DNA of 64,000 nucleotides from Azadirachta indica (GCA_022749755.1 CM040444.1:8187009-8251008); one strand, 5' to 3'; positions 47,121 through 59,977 are shown, numbered from the stretch's first letter. A program made the numbers and translations. Notes: generated from the letters alone by a model not told the origin.

Positions 47121-48600
47121 ATATATTTAAGAAAAATAGACATTTACCGCTAAAGTTTGAGAAAAAATAGTTATAATTAAAAAATTTTTATTTTAATTGT
47201 TATTTTATAAAAATTTAAGAATAAAAATGATAATAGTCTAATAGGATTAATTATCACATGTAAAAGTAACTTTAAGAAATATCTACTGTTTCTTCAAACT
47301 TCATGGAATTTTCTTATATCTAAAATTAGTTTATTATTGAAATACCAGAATTGCTATGAAATAAAACTATTAAATATTAATACAAAATATCTAAATTCTA
47401 CTAAAGTTAAAATTTAGTTTTTTTCTCGATTGTAATTTCAGTGCACAGTAAAAACTCCATAATTAATCTCAATCAAAATGATAAAAAAAAATTTCTAGTC
47501 AATGCAATCAGCAAGTATTTTTAAGTATTTTAATTTTATCTTTTATATTCCCAACTTCGTTGGTGGAATAGATCAATATAGTGATCACTTAATTAGTTGT
47601 ATATCTCGTTCAGAAACCATTGGTAACCCCAAGTAAAATACATCCAACAATTTTTTAAATCATAGATATAATATATTAATTTTATTCAGTAATAATATCA
47701 AACACCTATATATGCATGTATGTCTATATGTATTCAACATATATATATAGAAAATTAAATTGCTTCAAAATAAAAGAGAAAAAAAATTTAAGTAATATAT
47801 ATAGCAAAAGTACTATCTAATTAAATATTAAGTCAACCTTCTCCAACATTAATGCCGACAATTTTATAATTATACCTCAATACAAAATTTAAAAAATTTT
47901 TATACAAAAATATAAAATCATCACTGAAATTAAAATTGTCATAAAATTAAAATTTTGTAACCCAAAAACACTTAAAATGCTTAACACAAATTTCAACATA
48001 TTAGGATAATGTATATAACAAAAAACACAAGTATTTTTAATTTAGATAATTTTTGTTTTTTTATCTGAATTTTGAATATGAATGAAATTTAAATTTCACT
48101 AAAATTTGAATATCATTAATATTTTTTTTTTATTTTAAACGTTTGATTATAAATGTTAAAGATGTATTAAGTTATTGATATATATATATATATAGATATA
48201 TATTAACTAATAAATAATATTATTGTTGACAAATAAAATATTTAATTCATTTACATATTTGGTTATTTAAATTTAAGTTAAAATTTTTAATTTAATTATA
48301 TTAAAATATTTTTAACAAATTTTCAAATAAAAATTACGAACAAATAATTCTCTAACATTTAAATAAAATTATTTAAAATTAAATAAAAAAACACATTATA
48401 AAAAGTAAAATAAAATAGTAGACCACAGTTTCAAACTCCCATTGATTGTGGAAAATCTAAATACGAATTTTCTATTGAAGAAGATGAAGTGTACCCTGTG
48501 GGTATGAGCTCTTAAAGATGACTCCCCATCACCAATTATTATTAAATCCTCCTTTCTTCGTGAATCTCATTGGAAATAGTCTAATTTTCCTTTTTTCTTT
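47121..48600. other. AT-rich spacer upstream of cupin B
   Basis: From about 47280 it aligns with 11040-13025 with indels. It includes TA repeats (for example 48177-48195). No gene was seen. Confidence 0.6.
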
Positions 48601-48689
48601 CTGTATAAATATATATATATCTGATAAATGGGCTCAAATCATTCTTCTTTGTTACATATCTAGTTTTGTTTAAAAAGGAAGAATTATTA
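48601..48689 (+). promoter_or_regulatory. Core promoter and leader of cupin B
   Basis: TATAAATATATATATAT at 48604-48620 is a TATA box about 70-85 bp before the ATG at 48690. Block A has lost this promoter in the same deletion that removed exon 1. Confidence 0.6.
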
Positions 48690-50098
48690 ATGGATATGGA
48701 TTTTTCACCCAAATTTGCTAAGCAGCTGTTTGAAGGAGAAGGTGGATCATATCACAGTTGGTCTGCTGCTGAATTTCCTTTGCTTGCTGAAGCCAAAGTT
48801 GGTGCTGGATTTCTTGTTCTCACACGTGGTGGATTTGCTCTTCCCCACTATGCTGATTCTTCAAAAATTGGCTACGTTCTTCAAGGTACCTATTTGTGTT
48901 CGTTTTCTTTGTTACTTCCGCTTTCTGTTTTTGACAACAAGTCTTTACTAATTAATTCCCATCATTCATGGAAGGTCTAAATATTTGAATTCGAATAGCT
49001 TTTTTTTTAATTTTAAAATTAAAATCTAATTTTTTGAAAATAATTAAAAATATATAATAAATATTTTAGATTGTTTAAATTCAGCGAAAATGCAAAAAAA
49101 ATTCTACTATAAAATGGAAAAAGAGTCTAAATCCATGCAGTTAAACATTATGGTAGTGTTTTTCTTAAATTGAATTCTGAATAAATGTCAATGTTTGAAT
49201 ACATTAAAGTAATGTGTTTTTATTGAATTTTGAATAAACTTCAATGTCTAAATTTGATTTATATATTTATGTTTCGAATGTATTTATTAAAAATTATAAA
49301 CTAAAATTAGTTAGATTTTTCATACTTAGCTAAAACATAAAATGTTTGACCTTTTACGTAATAGAAAAATTATATCAAAATTGTTATCAAATTAAAAAAA
49401 TAAACGTATTTAATGAGCTAAATTATATAAATTCCTCTAGTTAAATATTAGGACCAAAAAAAAGAAAAGTGCCTTACTCCATGTTTGGTCTTGGTTAACC
49501 TGACAAGCACGTTTAATATTTCTATATGATCTTGATTTCTATAGGCGAATAAGGATCGGTTGGATTGGTGTTATCAAATTCCAAAACAAATTCAAACCAG
49601 GAAATAGTTTTATACCTCCATGCAGGCGATGTCATTCCAGTACCTCTCGGATCAGTCTCATGGTGGTACAATCATGGAAATTCAGACGTGATTATTGTCT
49701 TTTTGGGTGAAAGGAAGTGGTAAAGTTCAAATTGTAGGCCTCAATTCTAAGCTTGTGTTGGACACCAATATTGTTTCTGGTCAGCTTCTTGTCCTGCCCA
49801 GGTTCTTCGCTGCTGCCATTGTTGCAGATGGCGAAGGAATTGAGTGTTTCTCCATCAAAACATCTACAGGGTAAGTGACAGATTTGGTTTCTTCAAGCTG
49901 TCAAATTAAGACAAGCATAAAAATATTGAATTAATTGCTATTGCTTCTTCTTTTTTTTTTGTTTTATAGGTCAGCAATTGGAGAGTTAGCAACCAAGCAG
50001 TCAGTTTTGAATGTCATTTCAACGTGAAAACAGAGTTCATAAAGTTTTTCAAGGAGAAGATCGGAAAGAGCCAAATTCTCATTCCTCCAAAAAATTAA
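48690..50098 (+). pseudogene. 11S globulin/glutelin-type cupin pseudogene B
   Basis: Exon 1 (48690-48885) is intact: MDMDFSPKFAKQLFEGEGG onward to VLQ. It ends at GT in phase 1. I chose the ATG at 48690 because family members start M(D/E)MD. Intron 1 ends with ATAG at 49544. Exon 2 opens GE then a stop: CAA in copy A is TAA here (49549-49551). A 415-bp deletion relative to copy A joins GTGAAA repeats (49707-49712) and shifts the frame. Then come VGLNSKLVLDTNIVSGQLLVL-like residues (about 49735-49800), an intron at 49871-49969 and a last exon at 49970-50098 with a small indel, ending ILIPPKN and stop. There is no signal peptide, so this is the short glutelin-D-like type of cupin. Dead as a full-length protein; a truncated exon-1 peptide could be made. 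Confidence 0.82.
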
Positions 50099-50160
50099 GG
50101 GAATATATTGCAGGTATTTCATATCAAAATAATTCTGAGTATCAGATTTTCAGAGTATAA

Positions 50161-51196
50161 TGTCACGGCACGAGAAATCGCATGTTGGCTGGGTGTGCTG
50201 GGGTGTGACAACTCAAGCACATTGATGTTTCATGGTGCAAAGTCGGCTTCAGTCTCAAGGGTTATTATGTAGAGGGGACTTAGACCACCCCTGCCCGAAC
50301 TGGTCGGGGATTGAAGCCGTCCTCCTGATGAGGCCAAGGTAGGCCGAAACCAGTTAAATATGCGACGGGATAACAAGGCTTACCCTCGACATGGGGGTCT
50401 ACGAGGGTGCCGCACGTGCCTTTCCGCTGGGCGCGTGACAGATGGTATCAGAGCAGGAACGAGAATTTCCGTAAAATCTCGCTACGTTCCTGACTCCTGT
50501 GGGAATTCACCGATACGGCCGAGGATATTAGCCCGTAAGATTGGGTAAGGGAAAACGGGGTGTCTATTGTGTGACCCTTCGCCACGCAGCCTCGAATGTG
50601 GGCGTGCTCGCATTATGTTGTGTCTTGCGGTATGGGGATCTTCCTGGGGGAAGATGAGCATAGTGATTTGAAAGGCAACTGCATAGCGCCTCATCTACGC
50701 CAAGCACTGCTACCACCGTACGTCGAGGATGGCGTGCCCGCACGACGTGGTGTTATCGTGTTCTCTTTATGGGAGTCTCCTTAGCCCGGGGGAGATGGGC
50801 GTTATGGAGTGGAGCGGTATGCAGGGTAGGACCTCGATGGTCTACCAATTGAGCTGGCGAAAAATTTGAAGATGGCCGAGTGCACGAGGACGTGCACGAT
50901 TTTCGGTGGTGGAGAATGTCACGGCACGAGAAATCACATGTTGGCTGGGTGTGCTGGGGTGTGACAACTCAAGTACATTGATGTTTCATGGTGCAAAGTC
51001 GGCTTCAGTCTCAAGGGCTATTATGTAGAGGGGACTTAGACCACCTCTGCCCGAACTGGTCGGGGACTGAAGCCGTCCTCCTGATGAGGTCAAGGTAGGC
51101 CGAAACCAGTTAAATATACGACGGGATAACAAGGCTTACCCTCGACATGGGGGTCTACGAGGGTGCCGCACGTGCCTTTCCGCTGGACGCGTGACA
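50161..51196 (+). mobile_element. TRIM (miniature LTR retrotransposon), 1036 bp
   Basis: Two 280-bp direct repeats, 50161-50440 and 50917-51196, both start TGTCACGGCA and end CGCGTGACA. They differ at 8 positions, all transitions. The primer-binding site TGGTATCAGAGC (50443-50454) follows the 5' LTR and matches the initiator Met tRNA 3' end; a purine-rich GGTGGTGGAGAA precedes the 3' LTR. The internal part is only 476 bp with no gag or pol, so the element is non-autonomous. ATAA flanks both ends (50157-50160 and 51197-51200), and block A at about 14366 has the empty site. No 5S-rRNA-like segment was noticed, so it is probably not Cassandra. Confidence 0.9.
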
Positions 51197-51200
51197 ATAA

Positions 51201-51679
51201 GCTCTACAAACTCATCACCACTGTAACATGGCCCACGAGATTTGGTCAAAAAAAAATATTCTTATATATTATTAGTATGCTCTTTTTTTTTTTAAATTTA
51301 TGTTAAATTCTCAATTTTTACTTTTGTATTAAATATTTTAAGATAGCAATTCAAAATTTAACTTTAAAATTTAAGCTTTTGGTTAAAATTTTTAACCATG
51401 CAAATATTTCAAGTGAAATGCACCTATTTGATTTTAAAGATTTTACTTCAATTTTCTTATTTTATAGAAATTACACTTCTTGACTAAGAGCTAGTTGTGA
51501 CAGCAAAAAACTAATAAATTTTTATTATAAACCTAATCATAAATTTTTATTTATAAAAGGTTTATTTCAAAATGTTTTAGCTGAAATGTTATAACTATTA
51601 ATACAATTTTGAAATTACACCTGCATTCCATCCTTTACCTTTACCCCCCATCATTTTTCATTCTATACGCAGCAAGATG
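51201..51679. other. AT-rich 3' flank of cupin B
   Basis: It aligns with 14370-14844. No gene was seen. Confidence 0.6.
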
Positions 51680-52384
51680 AATACTTATATAACGACAGGA
51701 AGGATAGTTTGTAAGGATAGTCTATCCTATAGTAGTGATTCAGATAACGATTATATAGCTGACTACGAAGAAATAGTGGCCAACCTCTTTGTCCTCAAAT
51801 AAAGGAGTGAGAACCTGAATTTGAATGTGCCCTTGGTCATCTCGAACGGGCTAGAGTACTAGTATCATAGGGACCTCTATTGAAGGACAGATCGAGAGAG
51901 CATATGTGCTTATACTAGCTAAGGGAAGGTTACAGCAGAGCTTCTTTCGTATATTAGTAGGGTAGTCTAGCCTCTAACGTAAAGACCCAATCTATTGCTT
52001 AAGATCTAGTTATGTTTTTTTAGCCGTTACTTAGGACCGAGGGTATATAAATGGACTTGTTGGAAAGAACGATGGAGATGGACTGCGGCCTGTAGAGAAC
52101 ACATGTAAACCGCCGTCGGGTTGCTCAATAGATTGTAGCTGGGTACAAATAGGCCGGTTAAAGACGAGTAGGTAGGGTACAACGAAGCCTTTTGGGTGAC
52201 ACTCGGCTATACTGGTTAGCTTTGGGCTGGAGATTGACGATTGACTGAGCTGGTGGACTACTCTCCGACGGATTCGCTCTATTATTACGTCCTATTCAGG
52301 AGGTTCCATGTTCATAAAACGCCCTTACGTAATAGGGATCACTCATCACGGCTCTTCCCTCTTCTTCACCCTCTACACTCTTTT
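51680..52384. other. GC-richer block, possible organelle-derived DNA (copy B, left)
   Basis: It is the counterpart of 14845-15545 and is split from its right half (57600-57945) by the copia insertion. No gene was recognised; mitochondrial origin is a guess from base composition. Confidence 0.4.
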
Positions 52385-52389
52385 GTTCA

Positions 52390-52630
52390 TGTTAATGATA
52401 ATTGATTAATGAAATCAAGATGATTTCTTTTCTGATTTTGTTAGTCAATATTATTAACAACCTCTCCTTATTTATTATGATTTTTTCTCCTTTTATTACT
52501 TTGATTGCTTTCTCTAAATATTGTACATAATTACATATTATTTATTTCCTTATATATTGTTTTGTAAAGCTTATATAAAGACTACTTTTGTACTAAACTA
52601 ATTTAAGAAATAAGAATTGATTTCTTCACA
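52390..52630 (+). repeat. 5' LTR of the copia element
   Basis: 241 bp, TG...CA, and the same length as the 3' LTR. It contains a possible TATA box, CTTATATAAAGAC, at about 52569-52581, placed as expected for the element promoter. Confidence 0.9.
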
Positions 52631-53289
52631 TGGTATTAGAGTCAAATTTAGCTTGATCTCAATATCAGTTTTCCTTCCAATCTTAAGTTTGGAATTCTAT
52701 CTCTCTACACTAACTGTAAGACTCACCGTCTGCTGCTGTCCTCAGGCGTGTGTGGACTTCACAAACTGCCGTTTTCATCTGCGTGTATGACTCATGCGCT
52801 GCCACAACCGGCCTTCCTTTTGCAGCATCACCTGTTCTCACAGTATCAAAGTTTGCGGTCAATTAGCTCGTGGTCTCTATATCCTCACACGCGCCACCAT
52901 TAGCCTCCACAAAGAGAGCCTTTTTTTGGTTCTATCACGTTTCAATTGGGCGTATTCCCGGCAAGTGAATCCTCACCCCCACCGTCTTTCGGCGCTGAAC
53001 ACACTGGCCATTGTTCATGTAGTCTTATTTTGTCGTTTCTAGCCTTCCATTATCGTAGTTGACTTCGGGTTAGAGTTGCACGCACTGCCTTTGCTCTGCC
53101 AACATCTCAGGTGAGTGAATCCTCTCTGCCTTCTTCATTTGACTCAGCGTGGGCTGAGTATCTTGCCGTTGCCTTCGTGCCTTGTTTCAAGCCACTTACT
53201 ATAACGGTCAAACCAAAGTACGAATTGATTCGACTGTTCTTTAATCAGAAAGTTTTTCAACTATTTCTATATTCTTGTTTCTCTCAAAC

Positions 53290-56200
53290 ATGAATAGATC
53301 AAATGTATCTCACCTTATTCATATCCAGTTAGATGGACATAATTATGTATTATGGGCTCAAGCAATGTCCAATTTCCTCAAAGGATGTCATCTCGTTACT
53401 GGCCATATCACCAAATCTATAAAAACCAATGAAGAAATTAATGAAAAGTTCGCTGATCGTTTGGAAGAGTGAGATAGTAAAAATCATCAGATTATTACGT
53501 GGTTTCGTAATACATTTATTTCTTCTATTTATCTACAATTTGGGAGATTTAAGACAGCCTAAGTACTGTGAGACTTTCTTGCTCATCGATATACTGGCAC
53601 CAATTTGTCACATCAGTATAAGATCTTATGCAAGTTTCATCAGATGCGCTAAAAGCTTGGTCAGTCTATTTCTGATTTTTACTCTCAGATGCAATTTTAT
53701 GGGACTGGTTATTACTTTTAGGACCTCACTAGACAACCTTTGAGGATGCAGCGAGATTTGTCAATTACAGGGATCAATAAAGGTTAATGATGTTTCTCAT
53801 GGCCCTACAAGATACGTTTGAACCTACTCCAGCTTCACTTCTTCATCAGAAAACCTTTACCTACTCTTGATGAAACTATTGATATGCTTGTTTCCGAAGA
53901 AACTCGGCTTGCTCATCTACAACCACCTCGCTCTGACATTACTTTAGCTACAACTTCACTTCTCAGCCTGCCTCTACAGTAAACTGTAATTATTGTCATA
54001 AAAATGGTCACTAGGTTCTTAATTGTTCCATTTGAAGATGTAAAGTTTGTCGTAAAGTTGGTTCTCAGCACTTTGCACGAGACTGTCCACATAAAGAAAG
54101 ACCAAAGCATCCACCACTGTCTATTGCTATTGCTGATAACACCAATGACTGTCCTACCTCTCAATCCCTTACCACTACTGATCTCGCCTCTATTCTTCAG
54201 CAACTTTTGCAAAAATTTGGTAATCCTCCCATTTCAACTTCCTTAAGTCCCTTAAGTACATCCTCTTGGTACTTTGACTCTGTATGTTGTAATCATATAA
54301 CTGCAATATCTTTTCTTCTAAGTCTCCTTTCCAACATTTGCCTGCCATTCAAATTGTGAATGGATATGCTATACATGTTAGTCACTTAGGACAAATCTTT
54401 TTATCTAATCTCTCTTTACTTGACACCTTCCTAATTCCCTTTTTTACTCTCAGCCTTTTGTTTGTTGGTCAATTATATGATCTTGGTTTTCATGTTCTTT
54501 TCACTGCATTTGGTTGTCATGTGTAGGATTCAAAAACAGGTTAGACGCTTGGGATAGGTCTTAAAGTTAGACGTCTGTTTGAGCTCATTAGTCTTTATCT
54601 ACCATTCACATGTCGCTCTGTTCCTCTGCCTGTTGCTTCCACAACTTTTGTCTCTTCCTTAAATCTCTAGCACTCCCGACTAGGGCATATATCAATCGAT
54701 CATCTCCGTTCACTAGTTTCTATTGGTATTCTGAGTACTGTATCCCATGATCAAATTGATTGTGTTTCCTATCAGTTAGCAAAATGTACTGCTTTACCTT
54801 TTAATAATAATGACTCTATTACTACTGCTCCATTTGATCTCATCTATTCTGATATATGGGGACCCTTTTCTAATGCAACTATGAGAGGTTCCAAGTACTT
54901 TGTCATTTTCGTTGATGATTACTCAAGTTATACCTGGATTTATCTTACGAAGCACATATCAGAGTTATCAAAAATTTATCATAATTTTGTTAAAATGGTT
55001 CAAACATAATTTTCTTGCTCTATTAAAAATTTATCGTGATTTTGTTCATATTAGATTATGAGTTTTTAGAGCTCTTGCAAACTAATAAGACTCTTTGTCA
55101 ACGCTTTGTCCTAACACATCCTAACAAAATGGTTGGGCTGAACGCAAATACAGATATATCCGTGAAACTGTCCGTGCTCTTCTCATCTCTGCCTCCTGTC
55201 TATAACATTTTTGGGGGGAAGTTGCTCTTACAACTACGTATATTATCAATCAACTTCCTTCTCTGCTCTTGGAAAATTAATCTCCTTATGAGCGAATGTA
55301 TAGGACTCCTCTTAACTATAATCTACTTAAAGTTTTTAGTTGTGCCTGCTTTGTTCTTCTACAACCTCATGAATGTACCAAATTAGAACCATGTGCTTGT
55401 CTATGTTGTTTTTTAAGATATGGCATTGAACATAAAGGGTACAGATGTTAAAATCCTATGTTCAATCGACTCCGTATATCTAGACATGTAGTCTTCTGGG
55501 AACACAAAATATTCTCGTTCATTTCCAGTTTTCGTTCAGAGTTTAATCTTCCTCCTTTCTTTACTCACCATTTTATAGATTTGTTTGCAGATGACACTGA
55601 TGCAGGTAATTCAAATGAGCCCTCAGCAGATATATCCACTGCACTACTACCTACTCCTGAGCTGACCACTTTGTTTTCTGGGTCCATATCTGATGTCTTT
55701 ATTGTCCCTCTATCTCATTCTTCTGATCTTCCTCCTGCAACACGTCAATCCAATCTGGTAAGAGAACTTCCTTTTTGACTTCGAGATTATCACTATTTTT
55801 CTACTACTCTTTCCTTGTATAAGCTTCAATCCTATTTCGAGATCAGTTATAATCCTGTTTGGCAGCAAGCAATGGCAGAAGAACTATAGGCACTTGAAAA
55901 ATCTCGTACATGGGACTTGGTTGATTTACCATTTCAAAATTAGCAATTGGTTAAAAATGAGTTTGCAAAATCAAAACTAAAGCTGGCGGTTCTATTAAAC
56001 GGTACAAAACCAAACTGGTTGCAAAGGGATTCAATCAGGAGTATGTTACTAATTATGAAGAAACCTTTGCCTGTATGACATCTGTACGAAGCTTTTTGGC
56101 CGTGGTTGCTATATGACGATAGACACTATTTTAGATGGATATTAAAAATTCCTTCCTCAATAGTGATCTCACTGAAGATGTTTATATAAAGCCTCCTTCA

Positions 56201-57260
56201 AGATATTGCCATCCACCATACAAAGTCTGCAAGCTTTGTCGTGCCTTTTACAGTCTCAAACAAGCTTCTAAAGCTTGACTTGCCAAGTTTAGCACTACCA
56301 TTCAGCAACTTGGTTTTCACTTTAGCTCTTATAATACAGCTCTCTTTATTCGCAATACAAATCATGACTGTATTCTTCTTTTACTTTATGTGGATGATAT
56401 GACTATTACTGGTGATGATATTGATGGAATATCTACTCTCAAGACTTTACTTCAGCAGTATTTTGAGATGAAGGATCTTGGCCATTTTAACTACTTTCTT
56501 GGTTTGGAGGTACTTTCTGACTCTGATGGCTACTATCTTTCTCAGGCCAAGTATGCATCAAATCTTCTTACTCAAGCTGGGTTGACCGATATTAAAATTG
56601 CTTCTACTCCTCTAAAGCCCAATGCCAAACTCACATCTTTTTACGAGGTTCCACTTAAAGATGCCACCCTTTATCGATATTTGGTTGGTAGTTTAATTTA
56701 TCTTACAGTTATTCGACCTAACATCTCTCATACTATTCATATTATGAGTTAGTACATGTTAGCTCCCTGCTCTCCTTATTATGCAGCTGTTCTTCATATT
56801 CTTCGCTACATTAAGGGCACTTTATTTCATAGGCTTCATTTCTCTGCCCATTCATCTCTACAGTTATGTGCCTTTTCTAATGCAGACTAGGCTGGTGATC
56901 TTATTGACTGATACTCTACCACTGGTATTTGTATTTTTCTGGGTGACTCTCTTATTTTTTGGCATTGTAAGAAGCAAACTATTGTTGCAAGATTTAGCAC
57001 GGAGGCAAAATATTGTGCTCTTACAGATACTACTCAGAAGATTACTTAGCTTCGTTGGATTCTTAGTGATATGGGTGTTCATCATTCTAGTCCTACTTCT
57101 CTAGCATGTGACAATAGTAGTGTTATTTAGATTACCCACAATGATGTCTTCCATGAGTGCAGAAAACATATTGAAGTTAACTGTTATTTTATTCGTCAAC
57201 ATATCACTCAAGGCACCATTACCCTTCGTTCGATCCCTTTTTCAGACTAGCCAATGAAGA
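53290..57260 (+). pseudogene. Copia gag-pol remnant
   Basis: Pieces in order, across many stops. Gag starts MNRSNVSHLIHIQLDGHNY and continues LWAQAMSNFLKG (53290-53400). A knuckle-like CKVC...HFARDC is at about 54040-54090. The pre-integrase piece is HSRLGHISIDHLRSL (54672). The integrase core reads FDLIYSDIWGPF and FVIFVDDYSSYTW (54835-54950), with an HPNKMVG-type stretch near 55116. Reverse transcriptase has LYVDDMTITGDD (56385) and SQAKYASNLL (56540). RNase H is at 56880-57120 ([12 protein letters not shown]). The last piece, HECRKHIEVNCYFIRQHIT, is at 57153. It formerly copied and integrated the element; no intact frame remains. Confidence 0.88.
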
Positions 57261-57353
57261 TGTTCACCAAAAGTCATTATCTTGGACGGTTTTGTGATCT
57301 GGTGTCCAAACTCAAAATAATTTCTACTAAACCATCTTAAGTTTGAGAGGGGC

Positions 57354-57594
57354 TGTTAATGATAATTGATTAATGAAATAAAGATTATTTCTTTCTTAAT
57401 TTTATTAGTCAATATTATTAACAACACTTCCTTATTTACTATGATTCCTTCTCCTTTTATTACTTTGATTTCTTTCCATAAATATTGTACATAATTACAT
57501 ATTATTTGTTTCCTTATATATTGTTTTGTAAAGCCTATATAAAGGCTGCTTTTGTACTAAACTAATTCAAGAAATAAGAATCGATTTTGTCACA
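57354..57594 (+). repeat. 3' LTR of the copia element
   Basis: 241 bp, preceded by a purine tract at 57341-57352. It is followed by the second GTTCA target copy. Confidence 0.9.
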
Positions 57595-57599
57595 GTTCA

Positions 57600-57945
57600 T
57601 ATAACGGCTGAATTCTTCAACCTTTGGGACGTTTAAAACCTAACTGAAAAAGATAGTAAGGTAGTTCTACCTTGGTTGCTAAGCACTGTTCTACTAGAAG
57701 GTTAAAAGAGTAAAGGGTGTACATGGTCAAGCAAGGAGTGGAGCCAATGGTATTTATCAGATGGTAATAAAGAGCAGCAAATTAAACCAAACTACCTATA
57801 GTAAAACCATCGGTGCAGTGAGAACCATTGACCTAAGAAACCCCAGTTTTGCTGTTCCTGGGATAAGCCAGTTAGCAGAAAGAAAGCAATTGTTAGCTAG
57901 CCTACCAAGAAGCAAAGAAAGATTTCGAAGATGAATTAAGCTTTT
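57600..57945. other. GC-richer block, possible organelle-derived DNA (copy B, right)
   Basis: It continues the block interrupted at 52384 and aligns with 15552-15860. It holds a short extra segment at about 57670-57730 relative to block A. After it, about 110 bp present in block A (15870-15970) is missing. Confidence 0.4.
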
Positions 57946-58079
57946 GTTAAGAAATTAGAATGATAGCTATCACACTAATGAAATGGACATCAATAAATGA
58001 ATAATATTTATTGTGTTCATGTAGATCAATATAGAATAATACTAATATAAAATATTGTGCCAAATTTGAATGAAAAAAG

Positions 58080-58345
58080 GGGAGAATGCCCATTACCCAT
58101 GTTTTTTGAACCAATGCCTATTACCTCTCTATATTTTCTTTACTATCCCATTATCCTTTTGAATTCCCATTTTACCCTTCAATATTTTAAATATTTTCGA
58201 TTTAATCATTTTGTAAACTAATTGAACTGAAATATAAAATCGAAAAAAAAAAAAAAAGAATTAAAGGGGTGATGGGGTATTAGAAAAAATATAGAGGAGT
58301 AATAGGATATTGACTGAAAAAGTAAGGGGTAATGTGTATTCTCCC
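58080..58345. mobile_element. MITE, 266 bp, same family as 17308-17564
   Basis: Ends GGGAGAATGC and GTATTCTCCC are inverted repeats. The flanks TGAAAAAAG (58071-58079) and TGAAAAAAT (58346-58354) form a 9-bp duplication with one mismatch. Block A at about 16084-16096 reads TTTGAATGAAAAAATATG without the element, so it inserted after the duplication. Confidence 0.82.
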
Positions 58346-58620
58346 TGAAAAAATATGCTTACATATATATAGGTATAGATAATTATCAATATCAAGTATT
58401 TTTGTGTTAACTTCAACTTAATTTAAGGTATTACAGAAAACTACAACATTTTCTTTTTCTACTACTTTTGATATCAGCGAGTCAAAATTCTTTTAAATTT
58501 CATTATACTACAAAAGAAAGAAATGATATCGTTCATCAGATGAGCAAAGAACAAAATTAAACGATGTTTATATACATTACTAATTAATGTATTAGTTTAT
58601 GTATTCTTTTGTTTTACAAG

Positions 58621-58777
58621 CCAACAATTGCAAAGTTTGCAAGCAAATAATCAATGTTCAATGTCATTTCACCTTTAGTTCTATTACCTTATCTTAACCA
58701 TACTATAGGGTTTACAAAATTTTTGAAGTGAGAGATTGAGGATTGTCAAATTTTCATCCCTCCAAAATTAAAATTAG
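58621..58777 (+). pseudogene. Orphan last exon of a cupin gene (block B)
   Basis: It matches 16351-16508 and, less closely, the last exon of cupin B at 49970-50098. The acceptor has decayed from ACAG to ACAAG. Confidence 0.58.
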
Positions 58778-59535
58778 GAGTTTATCATATTAGAATAATT
58801 TGGATTTTTTGTTACAATGACTAGTTGTTTTTTACATATTGTTATTTCACTTTTTTTTATTTTATTTTATTCTCTTTTTAAGTAATATTTGTAATAATAG
58901 TCTAATGAGTTAAGTGTGCTAAAACTAAATATATATACATATTCAAATATTCATTCACAATATTAAAAAAATTCAAATCCATCTAAAAAGTTTCAACAGA
59001 TATATCTTTTACTTTTTGTAAAAAGATAAATTGATTTAGAGATACAACAATACTCATTACTTAATGGAATAACGTTATTTATTTGTTTGTTTTCTGAAAC
59101 TTAAGAGATAAATATTATTAATATAAGCCATTCCAAACGATCTAAAATAATTGAATAGTATTAGGAATAAAATGTCTCTGTAAAATATTTTATATTCAAA
59201 TTAATTAATGAGATATGATAATATTGGTTGATGAATATTTTGAAGAGTAATCCTGTTGTTACCCCTCCAAAATATTTAAAGAAACTTTTCTCTTTATTTA
59301 TCTTATTAAAATATATCAAAATAAAAAATTCTTTTTACGTCTCATTAATTCTAAAATTATCTCTCATATTTCTATTCTTTGCAAACTCTAGCTAGTGTTC
59401 TCAATTTTTTTTTACTAAAAACTTTTAACTGAATTTTTTTGTTAAACATACACTCAATTAACTTATAACATAAAAATTTCTATCAAGTTTCAAATTATAA
59501 TTGAAAATTTGTTTACACTCTCTCTATTTATGGTT
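58778..59535. other. AT-rich DNA without a gene (58778-59535)
   Basis: It aligns with 16509-17240. Similarity to block A stops near 59535, where LTR-element sequence begins. Confidence 0.55.
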
Positions 59536-59977
59536 AAACTCTATAGTATAAGAATGAATGGATTTCATACCTTGATATATCAAATAATAATTAAGAAGAA
59601 TAAATAGTGATCTCATCAATCGCTTCATCTGATCTTATGGTCAAACTTTGTCTCTTGGCTCAAAAGTTATCTCCTTTGTGACATGTTTAACCAATCTAAT
59701 GCACTCGTATTTAATAGGAAACAAGTTACAAATTATAGTCATTTATCATTACGGAGTCTCTCAACTTTAAAGACTTTTTCAACATCTTCCAATCAAAATA
59801 AAAATAATTTAGGACTAAATTTTCTATCAAATAGTAATGCATCATGCCTAACATAATAGATCACAATTCTAAATTTTCTTTTGAATTTTTTTGGTGAATG
59901 GAGGTACTAATGGATGTGATTATGTTTAGCGGTTTAGGAAGGCTCTGATTGGTAAAGAGGAAGGCTTTGATACCAAT
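59536..59977 (-). mobile_element. LTR retroelement internal part, second relic
   Basis: It aligns with 465-915 at lower identity than 60840-61300 does. It ends at a degraded primer-binding site (GGCTTTGATACCA on the plus strand at about 59963-59975) beside the LTR at 59978. The left part of the relic is missing. Confidence 0.45.

Larger units (their letters stand above)
52390..57594 (+). mobile_element. Ty1/copia LTR retrotransposon, 5205 bp, coding region decayed
   Basis: LTRs of 241 bp lie at 52390-52630 and 57354-57594, with TGTTAATGAT...TCACA ends. GTTCA flanks both sides (52385-52389 and 57595-57599). The primer site at 52631 is TGGTATTAGAGT, and a purine tract GTTTGAGAGGGG precedes the 3' LTR. 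I count about 23 differences between the LTRs (near 9.5%). Block A carries the empty site TTTTGTTCGTATAACG. The copia order of integrase before reverse transcriptase is seen. Confidence 0.93.

Noticed and set aside
50161..51196. GC-rich 1-kb block as bacterial contamination
   Set aside because: It has two LTRs, a primer-binding site, a target duplication and an empty paralogous site, so it is a plant TRIM.
54004..55778. Several 80-116-codon frames between 53.4 and 55.8 kb as genes
   Set aside because: They are off-frame readings or broken parts of copia gag-pol.
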